Below are positions 45,862 through 54,523 of a DNA stretch of 64,000 bases, piece after piece. Origin of the DNA: G965197005 sp965197005 (lineage in GTDB: Bacteria; Pseudomonadota; Gammaproteobacteria; Pseudomonadales; Oceanobacteraceae); NCBI GenBank assembly GCA_965197005.1, contig OZ239982.1, forward strand, positions 1,302,001-1,366,000, written 5' to 3'. Numbering within the stretch: position 1 is the stretch's first letter; every line of letters begins with the position of its first letter. The notes under the pieces are model-generated. The model was not told where the DNA came from. It made no database searches and was given only the letters and a program-made list of their open reading frames with translations. The translations under genes and the position numbers were made by a program.

Positions 45862-46917
45862 ATGACTCAAATTAGCACACTCACCATTGATTTGGCAAAA
45901 CAGTCTTTTCAATTACTAGGTATCAACGAACAAGGTAAGCCCTGTTTATCCAAACGTCTAAGCCGAGAGGCGTTAAAAACCTTCTTAATGCAACTTCCAC
46001 CTTGTTCCATTGTGATGGAAGCCTGTGCCACAGCTCATTACTGGGGACGCTTTGGTTTGCAGTTAGGGCATCAGGTGAAGTTAATTCCCGCGCAGCATGT
46101 TACCCCGTTTGTGCGCGGCAATAAGAACGATAAAAACGATTGTATGGCGATTTATGAAGCCAGCCAACGTGTCAACCTTCGTTTTGTACCGATTAAATCT
46201 GAAGCACAACAAGGGGTATTGGTCTTTCATCGAATGCGTGAGCGCCTGATTGCTTCGCGTACTGCATTGATTAATCAAACTCGCAGTTTGTTGCTGGAGT
46301 TTGGCGTTGTTCTTCCCCAAGGACATAAAGGGTTTAAGGAAGGCTTGCATCGCTTCTTATCTGAATTACATCCGATAGCTGTTCAAGTGTTGTTAACCGA
46401 AGCCACCGAAGAGCTTTCGCTACTTAATGATAAAATACAGAGACTTGAAGCACGCTTTGTAAAAACCAACGAGCAAAGCCCTGCTGCACATATTATGCAA
46501 TCCATTCCTGGCGTTGGGCCATTAATTGCATCGGCATTCAGTGCATCCATTGATAAAGGACAAGCCTTTAGTAATGCCAAAGAGTTAGGTGTGTGGTTAG
46601 GATTAACGCCTAGACAATATGCCTCAGGCAATACCAATCGTTTATCGAGTATTACTAAACGTGGTGATGGGTATTTACGTAAACAGCTGATTCATGGTGC
46701 ACGCTCCATTGTGCATCGGGCACATAAAAAAGATGATGATTTCAGTCGTTGGATCACTCAGCTTGTGACGCGTATCGGCAAGAACAAAGCTGTAGTAGCT
46801 ACGGCTCACAAAATGGCACGGCTCATGTGGATGCTGCTGCAAAAAGGTGAACTCTACCAAGCGCAATTTAAACACAAACAACTGGAACAACAAGGTGACA
46901 CATCTTGTTCACCTTAA
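45862..46917 (+). CDS. IS110 family transposase, IS1111 group
   Basis: A 351-residue transposase of the IS110 family. The N-terminal RuvC-like DEDD domain has TIDLAKQSFQLLG, VMEACATAHYWGR and GNKNDKNDCMAI, the last two being typical of the IS1111 group. The C-terminal domain has SIPGVGPLIASAF, LGVWLGLTPRQYASG and ITKRGDGYLRKQLIHGAR. I chose ATG 45862 behind AAGGAG. It looks intact, with no frameshift. Such enzymes insert with a guide (bridge or seek) RNA and usually make no long target duplication. Exact element ends cannot be set from one copy. Confidence 0.94.
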   Translation: MTQISTLTIDLAKQSFQLLGINEQGKPCLSKRLSREALKTFLMQLPPCSIVMEACATAHYWGRFGLQLGHQVKLIPAQHVTPFVRGNKNDKNDCMAIYEASQRVNLRFVPIKSEAQQGVLVFHRMRERLIASRTALINQTRSLLLEFGVVLPQGHKGFKEGLHRFLSELHPIAVQVLLTEATEELSLLNDKIQRLEARFVKTNEQSPAAHIMQSIPGVGPLIASAFSASIDKGQAFSNAKELGVWLGLTPRQYASGNTNRLSSITKRGDGYLRKQLIHGARSIVHRAHKKDDDFSRWITQLVTRIGKNKAVVATAHKMARLMWMLLQKGELYQAQFKHKQLEQQGDTSCSP

Positions 46918-46923
46918 CAGGTT

Positions 46924-46998
46924 AGGTAATCAGGGAGTTCGGACGAGACAAGGGCTATAAGCCCGTATGGGTGTTGTGAACCCCTGATTACCTTTTTA
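46924..46998 (+). ncRNA. Structured 3' non-coding end of the IS1111 element (guide RNA candidate)
   Basis: Just after the transposase stop, AGGTAATCAGGG (46924-46935) pairs with CCCTGATTACCT (46982-46993), enclosing a GGGCTATAAGCCC hairpin, and TTTTT follows. IS1111-group elements are known to encode their guide RNA in the 3' non-coding end, so this structured stretch is a good candidate for part of it. Alternatively it is simply a terminator of the transposase gene. Confidence 0.45.
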
Positions 46999-47420
46999 CC
47001 AATCATTGCTTGCTCAATGAAGATGAACAACAGGCTAAGCCTGCCTACATCAAACCCGATAAAGACAAGGTCAAACAGACCGCTTGGGTGTACAAAGTTT
47101 AGGGTGTGTAGGCTCGTAGCTCATTAGGGGCGCAGCTCAATGCTGTTAAGCCCGGATATATGTCAGAGCAACGCCTTTTTAAGCGTTCAAAAAAGCCATC
47201 ATCTAAAAAACAGCAAAGCAAGAATGGGTAAAAAAGAAAAGCAAAAAAAGACAAACAAAGCCGCCAATGGCGATTTTGCGGATTTATTCGTCTTGACAGA
47301 ACCGGAGCGTACATATATGTCTGCTTTGTAATTTTTAAGATGGGTGTCCACATTAGCTTTAAATATCTACATAGTAATTAATACTTATTTAGCGTAAAAT
47401 GACAGCCCTGATAGAATTTA
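46999..47420. other. Region with gene remnant between IS1111 and the ugd locus
   Basis: An open + strand stretch ends at about 47101 with LNEDEQQAKPAYIKP and DKVKQTAWVYKV before a stop. It looks like the C-terminus of a lost gene, cut at its 5' side by the insertion element; I do not recognise it. From 47102 to 47335 there are short frames on both strands without family resemblance or good start sites. The repeat at 47338 is described with 45711. Confidence 0.4.
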
Positions 47421-47422
47421 GA

Positions 47423-47512
47423 TTTTTAGTCTATACTCAATATTTGTAGCAACAGTATAATGAAATACTATGCAAGTATTATTTTTTTGGCACTCGCTCA
47501 GAGACCGTTAAA
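47423..47512 (+). pseudogene. Remnant of a duplicated wecB leader and 5' end
   Basis: This stretch aligns with the leader and first codons of wecB (49121-49214). Both start TTTTTAGTCTAT and have ATGCAAGTA exactly 47 bases later. After the ATG the copies share GGCACTCGC, CAGAG and TTAAAAT, but this copy has lost two bases, shifting the frame to a stop after 13 codons. It is a small decayed duplicate, upstream of ugd. Confidence 0.72.
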
Positions 47513-47588
47513 ATAACATTACGGAAAATCTTGCTACAAATAAATATCATCGCAATGGATAACTTCTGAGCAAATAGGAATTATATTA

Positions 47589-48947
47589 ATGAAAGTCACT
47601 TTTTTTGGAATAGGCTACGTTGGTCTGGTGCAGGCAGCCGTATTAGCAGATGCAGGGCATCAAGTATGCTGTGTTGATGTTGACCAACAAAAAATTGATA
47701 ATCTAAAGCAGGGAAAAATCCCCATTTATGAACCCTCTCTAGACAGCTTAGTAAAAACAAATTACCAAGATGGACGGCTCCACTTTACTACAGATGCCAA
47801 AGAAGGCGTTGATTTTGGCGAATTGCAGTTTATAGCCGTAGGTACACCGCCAGATGAAGACGGCTCTGCTGATTTACAATACGTACTAGCAGTAGCAAAG
47901 ACCATTGCCACCCACATGCAGGCAGACCGTATTGTTATTGACAAATCCACCGTACCTGTAGGTACGGCTGAAAAAGTCACTCAAGTCATGCAGCAAACTC
48001 TAAAAGAGCTAGGCAAAGACGACTTATCCTTTAATGTAGTATCTAATCCAGAATTTTTAAAAGAAGGCGCAGCCGTTGCAGATTGCAAACGTCCTGATCG
48101 CATAATTATAGGCACAGACTCAAGCCAAGCAGAAATGCAAATGCGAGAACTCTACGCCCCTTTTAACCGAAATCATGACCGCATTATCGTCATGGATATA
48201 AAAAGTGCCGAACTCACCAAATATGCTGCCAACTGTATGTTAGCAACCAAAATCAGCTTTATGAATGAAATGGCTAACATTGCAGAACTGGTAGGCGCAG
48301 ATATAGAAGCCGTACGCAAAGGCATAGGTTCAGACGAACGCATAGGCTACCATTTTATTTATCCAGGTTGTGGCTATGGCGGCTCCTGTTTTCCTAAAGA
48401 CGTACAAGCCCTAATTAAAACTGCCGAAAGCATTAACTACAACGCCAGTATTTTACAAGCAGTTGAAGCCGTCAACTATAGGCAAAAAAACAAACTCTAT
48501 GAATACATTTACCAACATTTTGCCCTAGATGCCAACAAAGACAACCTAAAAGGCAAAACATTTGCCCTTTGGGGACTGGCATTTAAACCCAACACCGATG
48601 ACATGCGAGAAGCCCCCAGCAGAGTATTAATAGAAGCATTATGGCAAGCAGGCGCAAATGTACAGGCTTACGATCCAAAATCTATGGACGCTGCCCAGCG
48701 AATTTATGGCAACCGTGCAGACCTTAGACTTATGGCAAACAAAGAACAAACCTTGCAAGGTGCCGACGCACTGGTTATTTGTACCGAATGGCAAGGTTTT
48801 AAAGCACCCGATTTTGAGCTAATAAAACAACAGCTAAACCAAGCTGTTATTTTTGATGGTCGTAACTTATACGAGCCAAAACAAATGCAACAAAAAGGCA
48901 TTACCTACTTTAGTATTGGCAGAATGACACTTGCTAATAATTTATAA
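47589..48947 (+). CDS. ugd: UDP-glucose 6-dehydrogenase
   Basis: Oxidises UDP-glucose to UDP-glucuronate with two NAD+, supplying a charged sugar for surface polysaccharide. It has 452 residues: an N-terminal Rossmann fold (GIGYVGLVQAAVLADAGH, residues 7-24), the central dimer helix, the active-site GCGYGGSCFPKD with Cys267, and a C-terminal UDP-binding domain with FKPNTDDMREAPS. AGGAA lies upstream at good spacing. Specificity for GDP-mannose (AlgD-like) is less likely but cannot be excluded. It opens the polysaccharide locus. Confidence 0.92.
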   Translation: MKVTFFGIGYVGLVQAAVLADAGHQVCCVDVDQQKIDNLKQGKIPIYEPSLDSLVKTNYQDGRLHFTTDAKEGVDFGELQFIAVGTPPDEDGSADLQYVLAVAKTIATHMQADRIVIDKSTVPVGTAEKVTQVMQQTLKELGKDDLSFNVVSNPEFLKEGAAVADCKRPDRIIIGTDSSQAEMQMRELYAPFNRNHDRIIVMDIKSAELTKYAANCMLATKISFMNEMANIAELVGADIEAVRKGIGSDERIGYHFIYPGCGYGGSCFPKDVQALIKTAESINYNASILQAVEAVNYRQKNKLYEYIYQHFALDANKDNLKGKTFALWGLAFKPNTDDMREAPSRVLIEALWQAGANVQAYDPKSMDAAQRIYGNRADLRLMANKEQTLQGADALVICTEWQGFKAPDFELIKQQLNQAVIFDGRNLYEPKQMQQKGITYFSIGRMTLANNL

Positions 48948-49167
48948 TTGATATGAATATGGCATTTAAACAACTAATTAAAATATTTTTATTTAATCAG
49001 GCTTATTAAATGACGAATAAAACAGCCCTATATTAATAAAAAATTAAAATTGCAAATAGTAACTAATCGCTTAAAAGCGTAGAATGTAACATCGACACAA
49101 GCATGTACTTTAAAAACCGCTTTTTAGTCTATGCTTAGGATTTGTGGTAATGAATATAAGGAATAAC
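48948..49167. other. Leader region between ugd and wecB
   Basis: A 220-base AT-rich gap with no gene. It contains a small CGCTT/AAGCG hairpin near 49070 and, from 49121, the block that is repeated in decayed form at 47423. It probably holds a promoter for wecB and following genes. Confidence 0.4.
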
Positions 49168-50313
49168 ATGCAAGTAATGATCGTATTTGGCACTCGCCCA
49201 GAGGCAATTAAAATGGTGCCTGTTGTTATGGCACTTAAAGCCAAGCCAGAACAATTTGACGTATGCGTATGTGTTACTGCACAGCATAGAGAAATGCTCG
49301 ATCAGGTATTAGAACTATTTAACATTACTCCAGATATAGATTTAAACCTCATGCAGCAAGGTCAAACTTTAGGTGAACTTACTGCACGAGCTTTAACCGC
49401 TTTGCAGCAAACAATGCAAAAAATAAAGCCCGATATTGTCTTAGTACATGGCGATACAACCACAACATTTACAGCCTCTTTAGCTGCTTTTTATGCGCAA
49501 ATTCCTGTTGGGCATGTAGAGGCAGGTTTAAGAACACACAACATATACTCCCCGTGGCCAGAAGAATTTAATCGCCGAGTTACAGGCATAGTAGCTAACT
49601 ACCATTTTGCTCCTACGCAAGGCTCGCAAGATAATCTACTGGCAGAAAACACATCAGCCAAAAACATCATCGTAACAGGCAACACCGTTATTGATGCACT
49701 GCAATGGGTAGTAGAAAAAATAGAGCAAGATTTCGCTTTAACCAATGCACTACAGAAACAATTTCCAATGCTTAACCCAAATAAAAAGCTAATACTGGTA
49801 ACAGGGCATAGGCGTGAAAATTTTGGTAGTGGCTTTTTAAATATTTGTCAGGCAATTGCAAACATTGCCAAACGCAATGACATACAGATTATTTACCCAG
49901 TTCACCTTAATCCTAACGTACAACAGCCTGTTAATGATATTTTAGGTAAGCTAAATAACGTACATTTAATAGAACCACAAGATTACTTGCCCTTTGTGTA
50001 TTTAATGAACCAAGCACATATTATATTAACCGATTCAGGAGGCATTCAAGAAGAAGCACCTTCATTAGGCAAGCCTGTCTTGGTAATGCGTAACACCACC
50101 GAACGGCCTGAAGCAATAAGTGCTGGCACAGTTAAACTAGTAGGTACAAACCAAACAACCATAGAACAAGAGATTATTAAGCTACTAGATACCCCTGAAG
50201 AATACAAAAAAATGGCGTATGCACATAACCCCTATGGTGATGGCAAAGCCAGCGAACGCATTAGTGAATTTTTAATTAAGCAAAAAAGCAAAATACAGCA
50301 GGAACAAACCTAA
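49168..50313 (+). CDS. wecB: UDP-N-acetylglucosamine 2-epimerase
   Basis: Interconverts UDP-GlcNAc and UDP-ManNAc. The 381-residue protein begins MQVMIVFGTRPEAIKM, typical of the non-hydrolysing class, with HGDTTTTFTASLAAF, HVEAGLRT, RRVTG and DSGGIQEEAPSLGKPVLVMR following. I chose ATG 49168, which has AAGGAA just upstream; the frame extends to 49144 without family support. One base separates it from wecC, which uses its product. Confidence 0.95.
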   Translation: MQVMIVFGTRPEAIKMVPVVMALKAKPEQFDVCVCVTAQHREMLDQVLELFNITPDIDLNLMQQGQTLGELTARALTALQQTMQKIKPDIVLVHGDTTTTFTASLAAFYAQIPVGHVEAGLRTHNIYSPWPEEFNRRVTGIVANYHFAPTQGSQDNLLAENTSAKNIIVTGNTVIDALQWVVEKIEQDFALTNALQKQFPMLNPNKKLILVTGHRRENFGSGFLNICQAIANIAKRNDIQIIYPVHLNPNVQQPVNDILGKLNNVHLIEPQDYLPFVYLMNQAHIILTDSGGIQEEAPSLGKPVLVMRNTTERPEAISAGTVKLVGTNQTTIEQEIIKLLDTPEEYKKMAYAHNPYGDGKASERISEFLIKQKSKIQQEQT

Positions 50314-50314
50314 T

Positions 50315-51583
50315 ATGAGCACAAAAAACACACACTCATTTAACAATGTCAGCGTTATTGGTTTAGGTTATATTGGCTTGCCAACCGCTGCCGTTATCGC
50401 CTCTCGTGGAATTAATGTCATAGGTATTGATGTTAATCAGCAAGCAGTAGATACAATTAATCAGGGTAAAATTCATATTGTCGAGCCAGACTTAGACATA
50501 GTAGTAAGAAGTGTTGTCTCTACAGGTAACTTACGAGCTACCACCAAAGCAGAACCAGCAGACGCCTTTATGGTTGCTGTACCCACCCCATTTAAGCAAG
50601 CAAATGATGGCAGCCACTCCCCTAATTTAGACTATATAAAAGCCGCTGCCCAAGCCATTGCACCAGTGCTAGAAAAAGGCAACCTAGTGGTATTAGAATC
50701 TACCTCACCAGTAGGCACAACAGAAAAACTGGCTAAATGGCTGGCGCAATCCAGACCAGACTTAAGCTTTCCCCAAGATAAAGGCGACAACGCAGATATT
50801 AAAGTCGCCCACTGTCCAGAGCGAGTATTACCAGGTTACGTACTGCAGGAGTTGGTTTCTAACGACCGTGTTATAGGTGGTATGTCTAAGGCATGTAGTG
50901 AAAAAGCCGTAGAATTATATAAAACCTTTGTGCGTGGCGAATGCATTATAACCAACGCTCGCACCGCAGAAATGGCAAAACTAACTGAAAACTCATTTCG
51001 TGATGTTAATATTGCCTTTGCCAATGAACTATCTGTTATTTGCGATAAATTAAAAATTAATGTGTGGGAGCTTATTGCGCTTGCCAACCGCCACCCAAGA
51101 GTTAATATTTTAAACCCAGGCCCAGGCGTTGGCGGACACTGTATTGCAGTTGACCCTTGGTTTATTGTAGATAGCTGCCCAGAAGAAGCCAAAATTATCA
51201 AACAAGCACGTTTAACCAACGATGCCAAACCGTTTTATATAATTGATAAAATAACCCAAGTTGCAGACCAATTTAAAAAACCAGTCATTGCCTGCTTAGG
51301 CTTGGCATTTAAAGCAGATATTGATGACTTACGAGAAAGCCCTGCCCTGCAAATAACTCAAGAGTTAGCAAACAGAAGCATAGGCGAAGTAATTGCTGTA
51401 GAGCCTAATATCCAAAAACTGCCAGAAAATATAAACCAAGAAAACATCAAATTAGAGACCTTAGATAGTGCGCTGGCAAAAGCCAATGTGATTGTAGTAC
51501 TGGTGGATCATAAAGAGTTTAAAGCAGCAGATCGCACTCAGTTTGCTACTAAGGTGGTGATTGATAGTAGAGGGGTGGTGTGA
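50315..51583 (+). CDS. wecC: UDP-N-acetyl-D-mannosaminuronate dehydrogenase
   Basis: Oxidises UDP-ManNAc to UDP-ManNAcA with two NAD+, giving the acidic sugar found in enterobacterial common antigen and many capsules. It has 422 residues. The Rossmann motif is VIGLGYIGLPTAAVIA (residues 14-29), and the catalytic Cys276 lies in PGVGGHCIAVDPWF. The C-terminal domain has LAFKADIDDLRESPA. It is placed directly after wecB with one base between. Confidence 0.94.
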   Translation: MSTKNTHSFNNVSVIGLGYIGLPTAAVIASRGINVIGIDVNQQAVDTINQGKIHIVEPDLDIVVRSVVSTGNLRATTKAEPADAFMVAVPTPFKQANDGSHSPNLDYIKAAAQAIAPVLEKGNLVVLESTSPVGTTEKLAKWLAQSRPDLSFPQDKGDNADIKVAHCPERVLPGYVLQELVSNDRVIGGMSKACSEKAVELYKTFVRGECIITNARTAEMAKLTENSFRDVNIAFANELSVICDKLKINVWELIALANRHPRVNILNPGPGVGGHCIAVDPWFIVDSCPEEAKIIKQARLTNDAKPFYIIDKITQVADQFKKPVIACLGLAFKADIDDLRESPALQITQELANRSIGEVIAVEPNIQKLPENINQENIKLETLDSALAKANVIVVLVDHKEFKAADRTQFATKVVIDSRGVV

Positions 51584-51653
51584 GTAGAAAAAATGGTAAA
51601 TGTGGTTATCGTAACCCATCACAAAAGCCTTTTAATAAATATTTTTTAGCAAT

Positions 51654-52868
51654 ATGAGTATTCATTTAATGAATAAAAATAATGCACAAAAATTATTTTC
51701 TCCATTTTTATACCTTTTTTTGGTGTGGGTTGCATATATTTTATCTTATGTTGATAACGGCTTTGGCTGGGGAAAATTTTTTATATACTCTCCAGAAGAC
51801 TATGTGTTTGAATATATTATATTTACGTTTTTCTTTTTATTTGGCTATGCTTTTGGTAGTTTTTTGGCTTCAGGAAATAATTTAGAACATCTAGAGGTTC
51901 CATATCAAAGAGTTTGGCTATTTTGGGGGGTTGCAGCAATTTTTCAAATAGGAAAGTTTATAAATATAGGAGATATTCCATTAATAGGAGATCCTATGTC
52001 TAGATATAACTTAACATTAGGAGGATATGAGGACTATCCTTCTCGTTTACTTTCCCCTATTTCGGTATTAATGTTTTATATGTATTTGAAGCTTAGAAAA
52101 AAAACTTTAATGTATGGCTCTGCTTTTGCTGTACTTTTACCATTACTGCTTATGCAGAGACAAGAAGTTGTTAATAGCCTTGCTGGAATTTTAATGGTGT
52201 ATATCTTATATTCTAGTCCTAAAATAAAACATCTTATATTTGTTTTCGTGTGTGCTTCTTTAGTTCTTATAGGCATAGTTGCAGGTCTTGCCATAGCTCG
52301 ATATGGACTTAAAAATATTGCTGGAGATATAGGAATATTAGAAGCTGTTTTTTGGATTATTCATGGAGAGCTTACTACTCCCTTAAGATTAGGGGCATTT
52401 GTAGAAGATAATATAGACCAAATGAATGGTCTTTATACTCTATCTGGATTTGCTTCGATTTTTATGCCTGGATTTACAGATCACGGTGCTGAGTTTATCC
52501 GAGTAAGATTTACTGATGCAGAAACAGCTCAATCAGTAGGAGGTTTCTATGGGTATATGATTGATTTCGGAATTATTGGTATTGCCTTATTTTCGTTTTT
52601 GTCTGCCGTGTTTGCCTCATATTTTTATAAAAAGTGGAAAAATTGTAAAAACATAGTATATGTTGTTTTGTATCCTGTAATATTGTCTCAGCTTTTATGG
52701 AATATAAGATCTGGAAGCTTTGTTATTTCTCCTATAGTTATTTATGTGTTTATAGCTATTTTTTATATAACAGGATTTTCTAATAGATCTAAAATGCTAA
52801 GTTTTTTGGGATTAACTTTTATTGCGACTATTCCAATATCATTATTGGGTCTTATTATACGAATTTAA
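51654..52868 (+). CDS. Wzy-like O-antigen/exopolysaccharide polymerase
   Basis: A 404-residue, very hydrophobic protein with about ten to eleven membrane segments and a longer loop near residues 235-300 (PLRLGAFVEDNIDQMNG). Together with the position between nucleotide-sugar genes and a flippase, this pattern fits a Wzy polymerase. Sequence identity among these is low and I see no decisive motif, so the call rests on topology and context. DNA here becomes strongly AT-rich, with AGA and ATA codons, unlike wecB-wecC. No clear ribosome binding site precedes ATG 51654; ATG 51669 is an alternative start. Confidence 0.7.
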   Translation: MSIHLMNKNNAQKLFSPFLYLFLVWVAYILSYVDNGFGWGKFFIYSPEDYVFEYIIFTFFFLFGYAFGSFLASGNNLEHLEVPYQRVWLFWGVAAIFQIGKFINIGDIPLIGDPMSRYNLTLGGYEDYPSRLLSPISVLMFYMYLKLRKKTLMYGSAFAVLLPLLLMQRQEVVNSLAGILMVYILYSSPKIKHLIFVFVCASLVLIGIVAGLAIARYGLKNIAGDIGILEAVFWIIHGELTTPLRLGAFVEDNIDQMNGLYTLSGFASIFMPGFTDHGAEFIRVRFTDAETAQSVGGFYGYMIDFGIIGIALFSFLSAVFASYFYKKWKNCKNIVYVVLYPVILSQLLWNIRSGSFVISPIVIYVFIAIFYITGFSNRSKMLSFLGLTFIATIPISLLGLIIRI

Positions 52869-52913
52869 TTATATTTCTTGGCTTATTTAATTGTATAAAT
52901 TTATGTATGTATT

Positions 52914-54104
52914 ATGAATGATAAGTTTTTTTTAATAATTTCAACAGGTATGCCAGGGTTTCAGAGGCTTTTAGTTTTTACTGCTATAACTTATGCTTTT
53001 TCAAATAAAATTTTAGGAGAATTTTCTAATGATTTTGCTATATTACAACTGGTTGCTTTTTTTACGACGGTCGGTTGGTCAGCGCTCATTATGGTTCGCG
53101 CACCCAAAAGCAATGAAAATTTATTACCATCATTCACTTTAGTCTCCATTTTTTATAGCCTTGTATCTTTTATAATTTTATATGCTGCTTATCACCTCAA
53201 TATCATTATTAGCTTTAAAGAAAGTTGTGCTTTTATTCTTGGTTGGAGTATTTATCAAATTGCAAGACATTATTCACTATCTGGGAAAAATTATTTTGTT
53301 GTGGTTCTTTCAGATTTTCTAGGTTTGTCTATTATGTTAGCAAGTATTTATATGCAAGTGCCTCCTTTAATTTCACTATCTTTATCCTATTATACTTCCT
53401 TTTTTTCTTTATTAGTCTTGTCAAAAGAAAAGATAGATGGACTTACTAAAATATACTTTACAGATCATAAAAAATCTTTTGAGTTTGCGGCAGGTAATTT
53501 TTTAACAGGCTCTATAATTCTATTGCTTATACCTATGGTTAAACACGCATTGTCATTAGAGTATGCGGGATTTATTGGTTTGGTCAGCGCCTATATGCTT
53601 GGCATACTATTGATACCAAGAGCACTTGCCTTATATTTTATCCCTGATATGGCAAGAAATCATGACAATATAAAAAGCTGGGAAATTTTATATAAATATA
53701 GCTTTCTAAATTTATTAGTTGTTAGTTTCGCATCTATAATTATTTACGTTGTTTTTTACTTATTTGGTGAATTGCTATTAAACCATTTTTACAATTTGCC
53801 AGAGGTATCAAATATTACAATATTACTCATATTCATTTCTTTTTTAAATGGTATAACTCAGCCATTGACAAATTATCTTATGGCAAAAGAAAAATCAAGC
53901 AGCCTATTGTTTATTAATATAATTTATTTTTTATTTTCATTTATAGGATTGATAATTGGTTATTTTTACATTAAAAGTGCAGAAGAGCTAATTCATATTC
54001 TACTATTTTTTTGCTTAGTAACTATTTTGCGTATTATTATTTTATATAAAAAATGCGTTCAAAATAAAAATCAAACAATAGGGGTTAACTATGAAACTCT
54101 ATAG
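52914..54104 (+). CDS. Wzx-like polysaccharide flippase
   Basis: A 396-residue protein with about twelve membrane helices, in the style of the MATE/MOP exporter superfamily (polysaccharide transporters that turn undecaprenyl-PP-linked repeats across the inner membrane). The N-terminus 'IISTGMPGFQRLLVFTAITYAFSNKILGEFSNDFAILQLVAFFTTVGW' is like other Wzx proteins. The DNA is strongly AT-rich. It overlaps the acetyltransferase gene by 14 bases. The exact substrate is unknown. Confidence 0.75.
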   Translation: MNDKFFLIISTGMPGFQRLLVFTAITYAFSNKILGEFSNDFAILQLVAFFTTVGWSALIMVRAPKSNENLLPSFTLVSIFYSLVSFIILYAAYHLNIIISFKESCAFILGWSIYQIARHYSLSGKNYFVVVLSDFLGLSIMLASIYMQVPPLISLSLSYYTSFFSLLVLSKEKIDGLTKIYFTDHKKSFEFAAGNFLTGSIILLLIPMVKHALSLEYAGFIGLVSAYMLGILLIPRALALYFIPDMARNHDNIKSWEILYKYSFLNLLVVSFASIIIYVVFYLFGELLLNHFYNLPEVSNITILLIFISFLNGITQPLTNYLMAKEKSSSLLFINIIYFLFSFIGLIIGYFYIKSAEELIHILLFFCLVTILRIIILYKKCVQNKNQTIGVNYETL

Positions 54105-54522
54105 ATTAGGTAATTGGTTTTTTAAAAATAGAGTGCCTTTAGTGCCAAAAATATGCGATCTTCTTATTCGTCTAATTCATAACTCTGCTATTTATAGTGA
54201 AACCGAGATAGGCAAAGACACCGTTTTTGGGTATGGAGGTATTGCAGTGGTGATACATAAACGGGCTAAAGTAGGTAAGCGTTGTGTGATAGGTTCAGGC
54301 GTTACTGTTGGTGGACGTTCAAAATCTATAAATGTGCCTATTATTGGTAACGATGTCTATATTGCTACAGGGGCAAAAATTTTGGGTGATATCTATGTAG
54401 GAGATAATTCTGTGATAGGTGCAAATTCCGTAGTTATTAATGATGTGCCTAGCGGTAGCGTAGTAGTAGGTGTTCCTGCTAAAGTAATTAAGACTGGGAT
54501 AGAATCAAAGGATTTTTTTTGA
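54091..54522 (+). CDS. Hexapeptide-repeat acetyltransferase (serine acetyltransferase-like)
   Basis: A 143-residue protein whose C-terminal two thirds is a left-handed beta-helix: 'SETEIGKDTVFGYGGIAVVIHKRAKVGKRCVIGSGVTVGG', then 'VPIIGNDVYIATGAKILGDIYVGDNSVIGANSVV' and the closing 'GVPAKVIK'. It resembles the CysE-type branch, but lacks the N-terminal domain of true serine acetyltransferase, so it more likely acetylates a sugar of the polysaccharide. The conserved His is in VIHKRAKVG. It is one base from the glycosyltransferase. Confidence 0.87.
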   Translation: MKLYRLGNWFFKNRVPLVPKICDLLIRLIHNSAIYSETEIGKDTVFGYGGIAVVIHKRAKVGKRCVIGSGVTVGGRSKSINVPIIGNDVYIATGAKILGDIYVGDNSVIGANSVVINDVPSGSVVVGVPAKVIKTGIESKDFF

Positions 54523-54523
54523 T

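Noticed and set aside
47105..47160. Possible JUMPstart/ops element (GGGGCGCAGC, GCTGTTAAGCC) upstream of the polysaccharide locus
   Set aside because: The core GGCGGTAGC is not intact and the order of blocks is wrong; it is also nearly 500 bases before ugd.
47099..47353. Short frames on both strands between the IS and ugd
   Set aside because: No family resemblance, no ribosome binding site, and they overlap each other.
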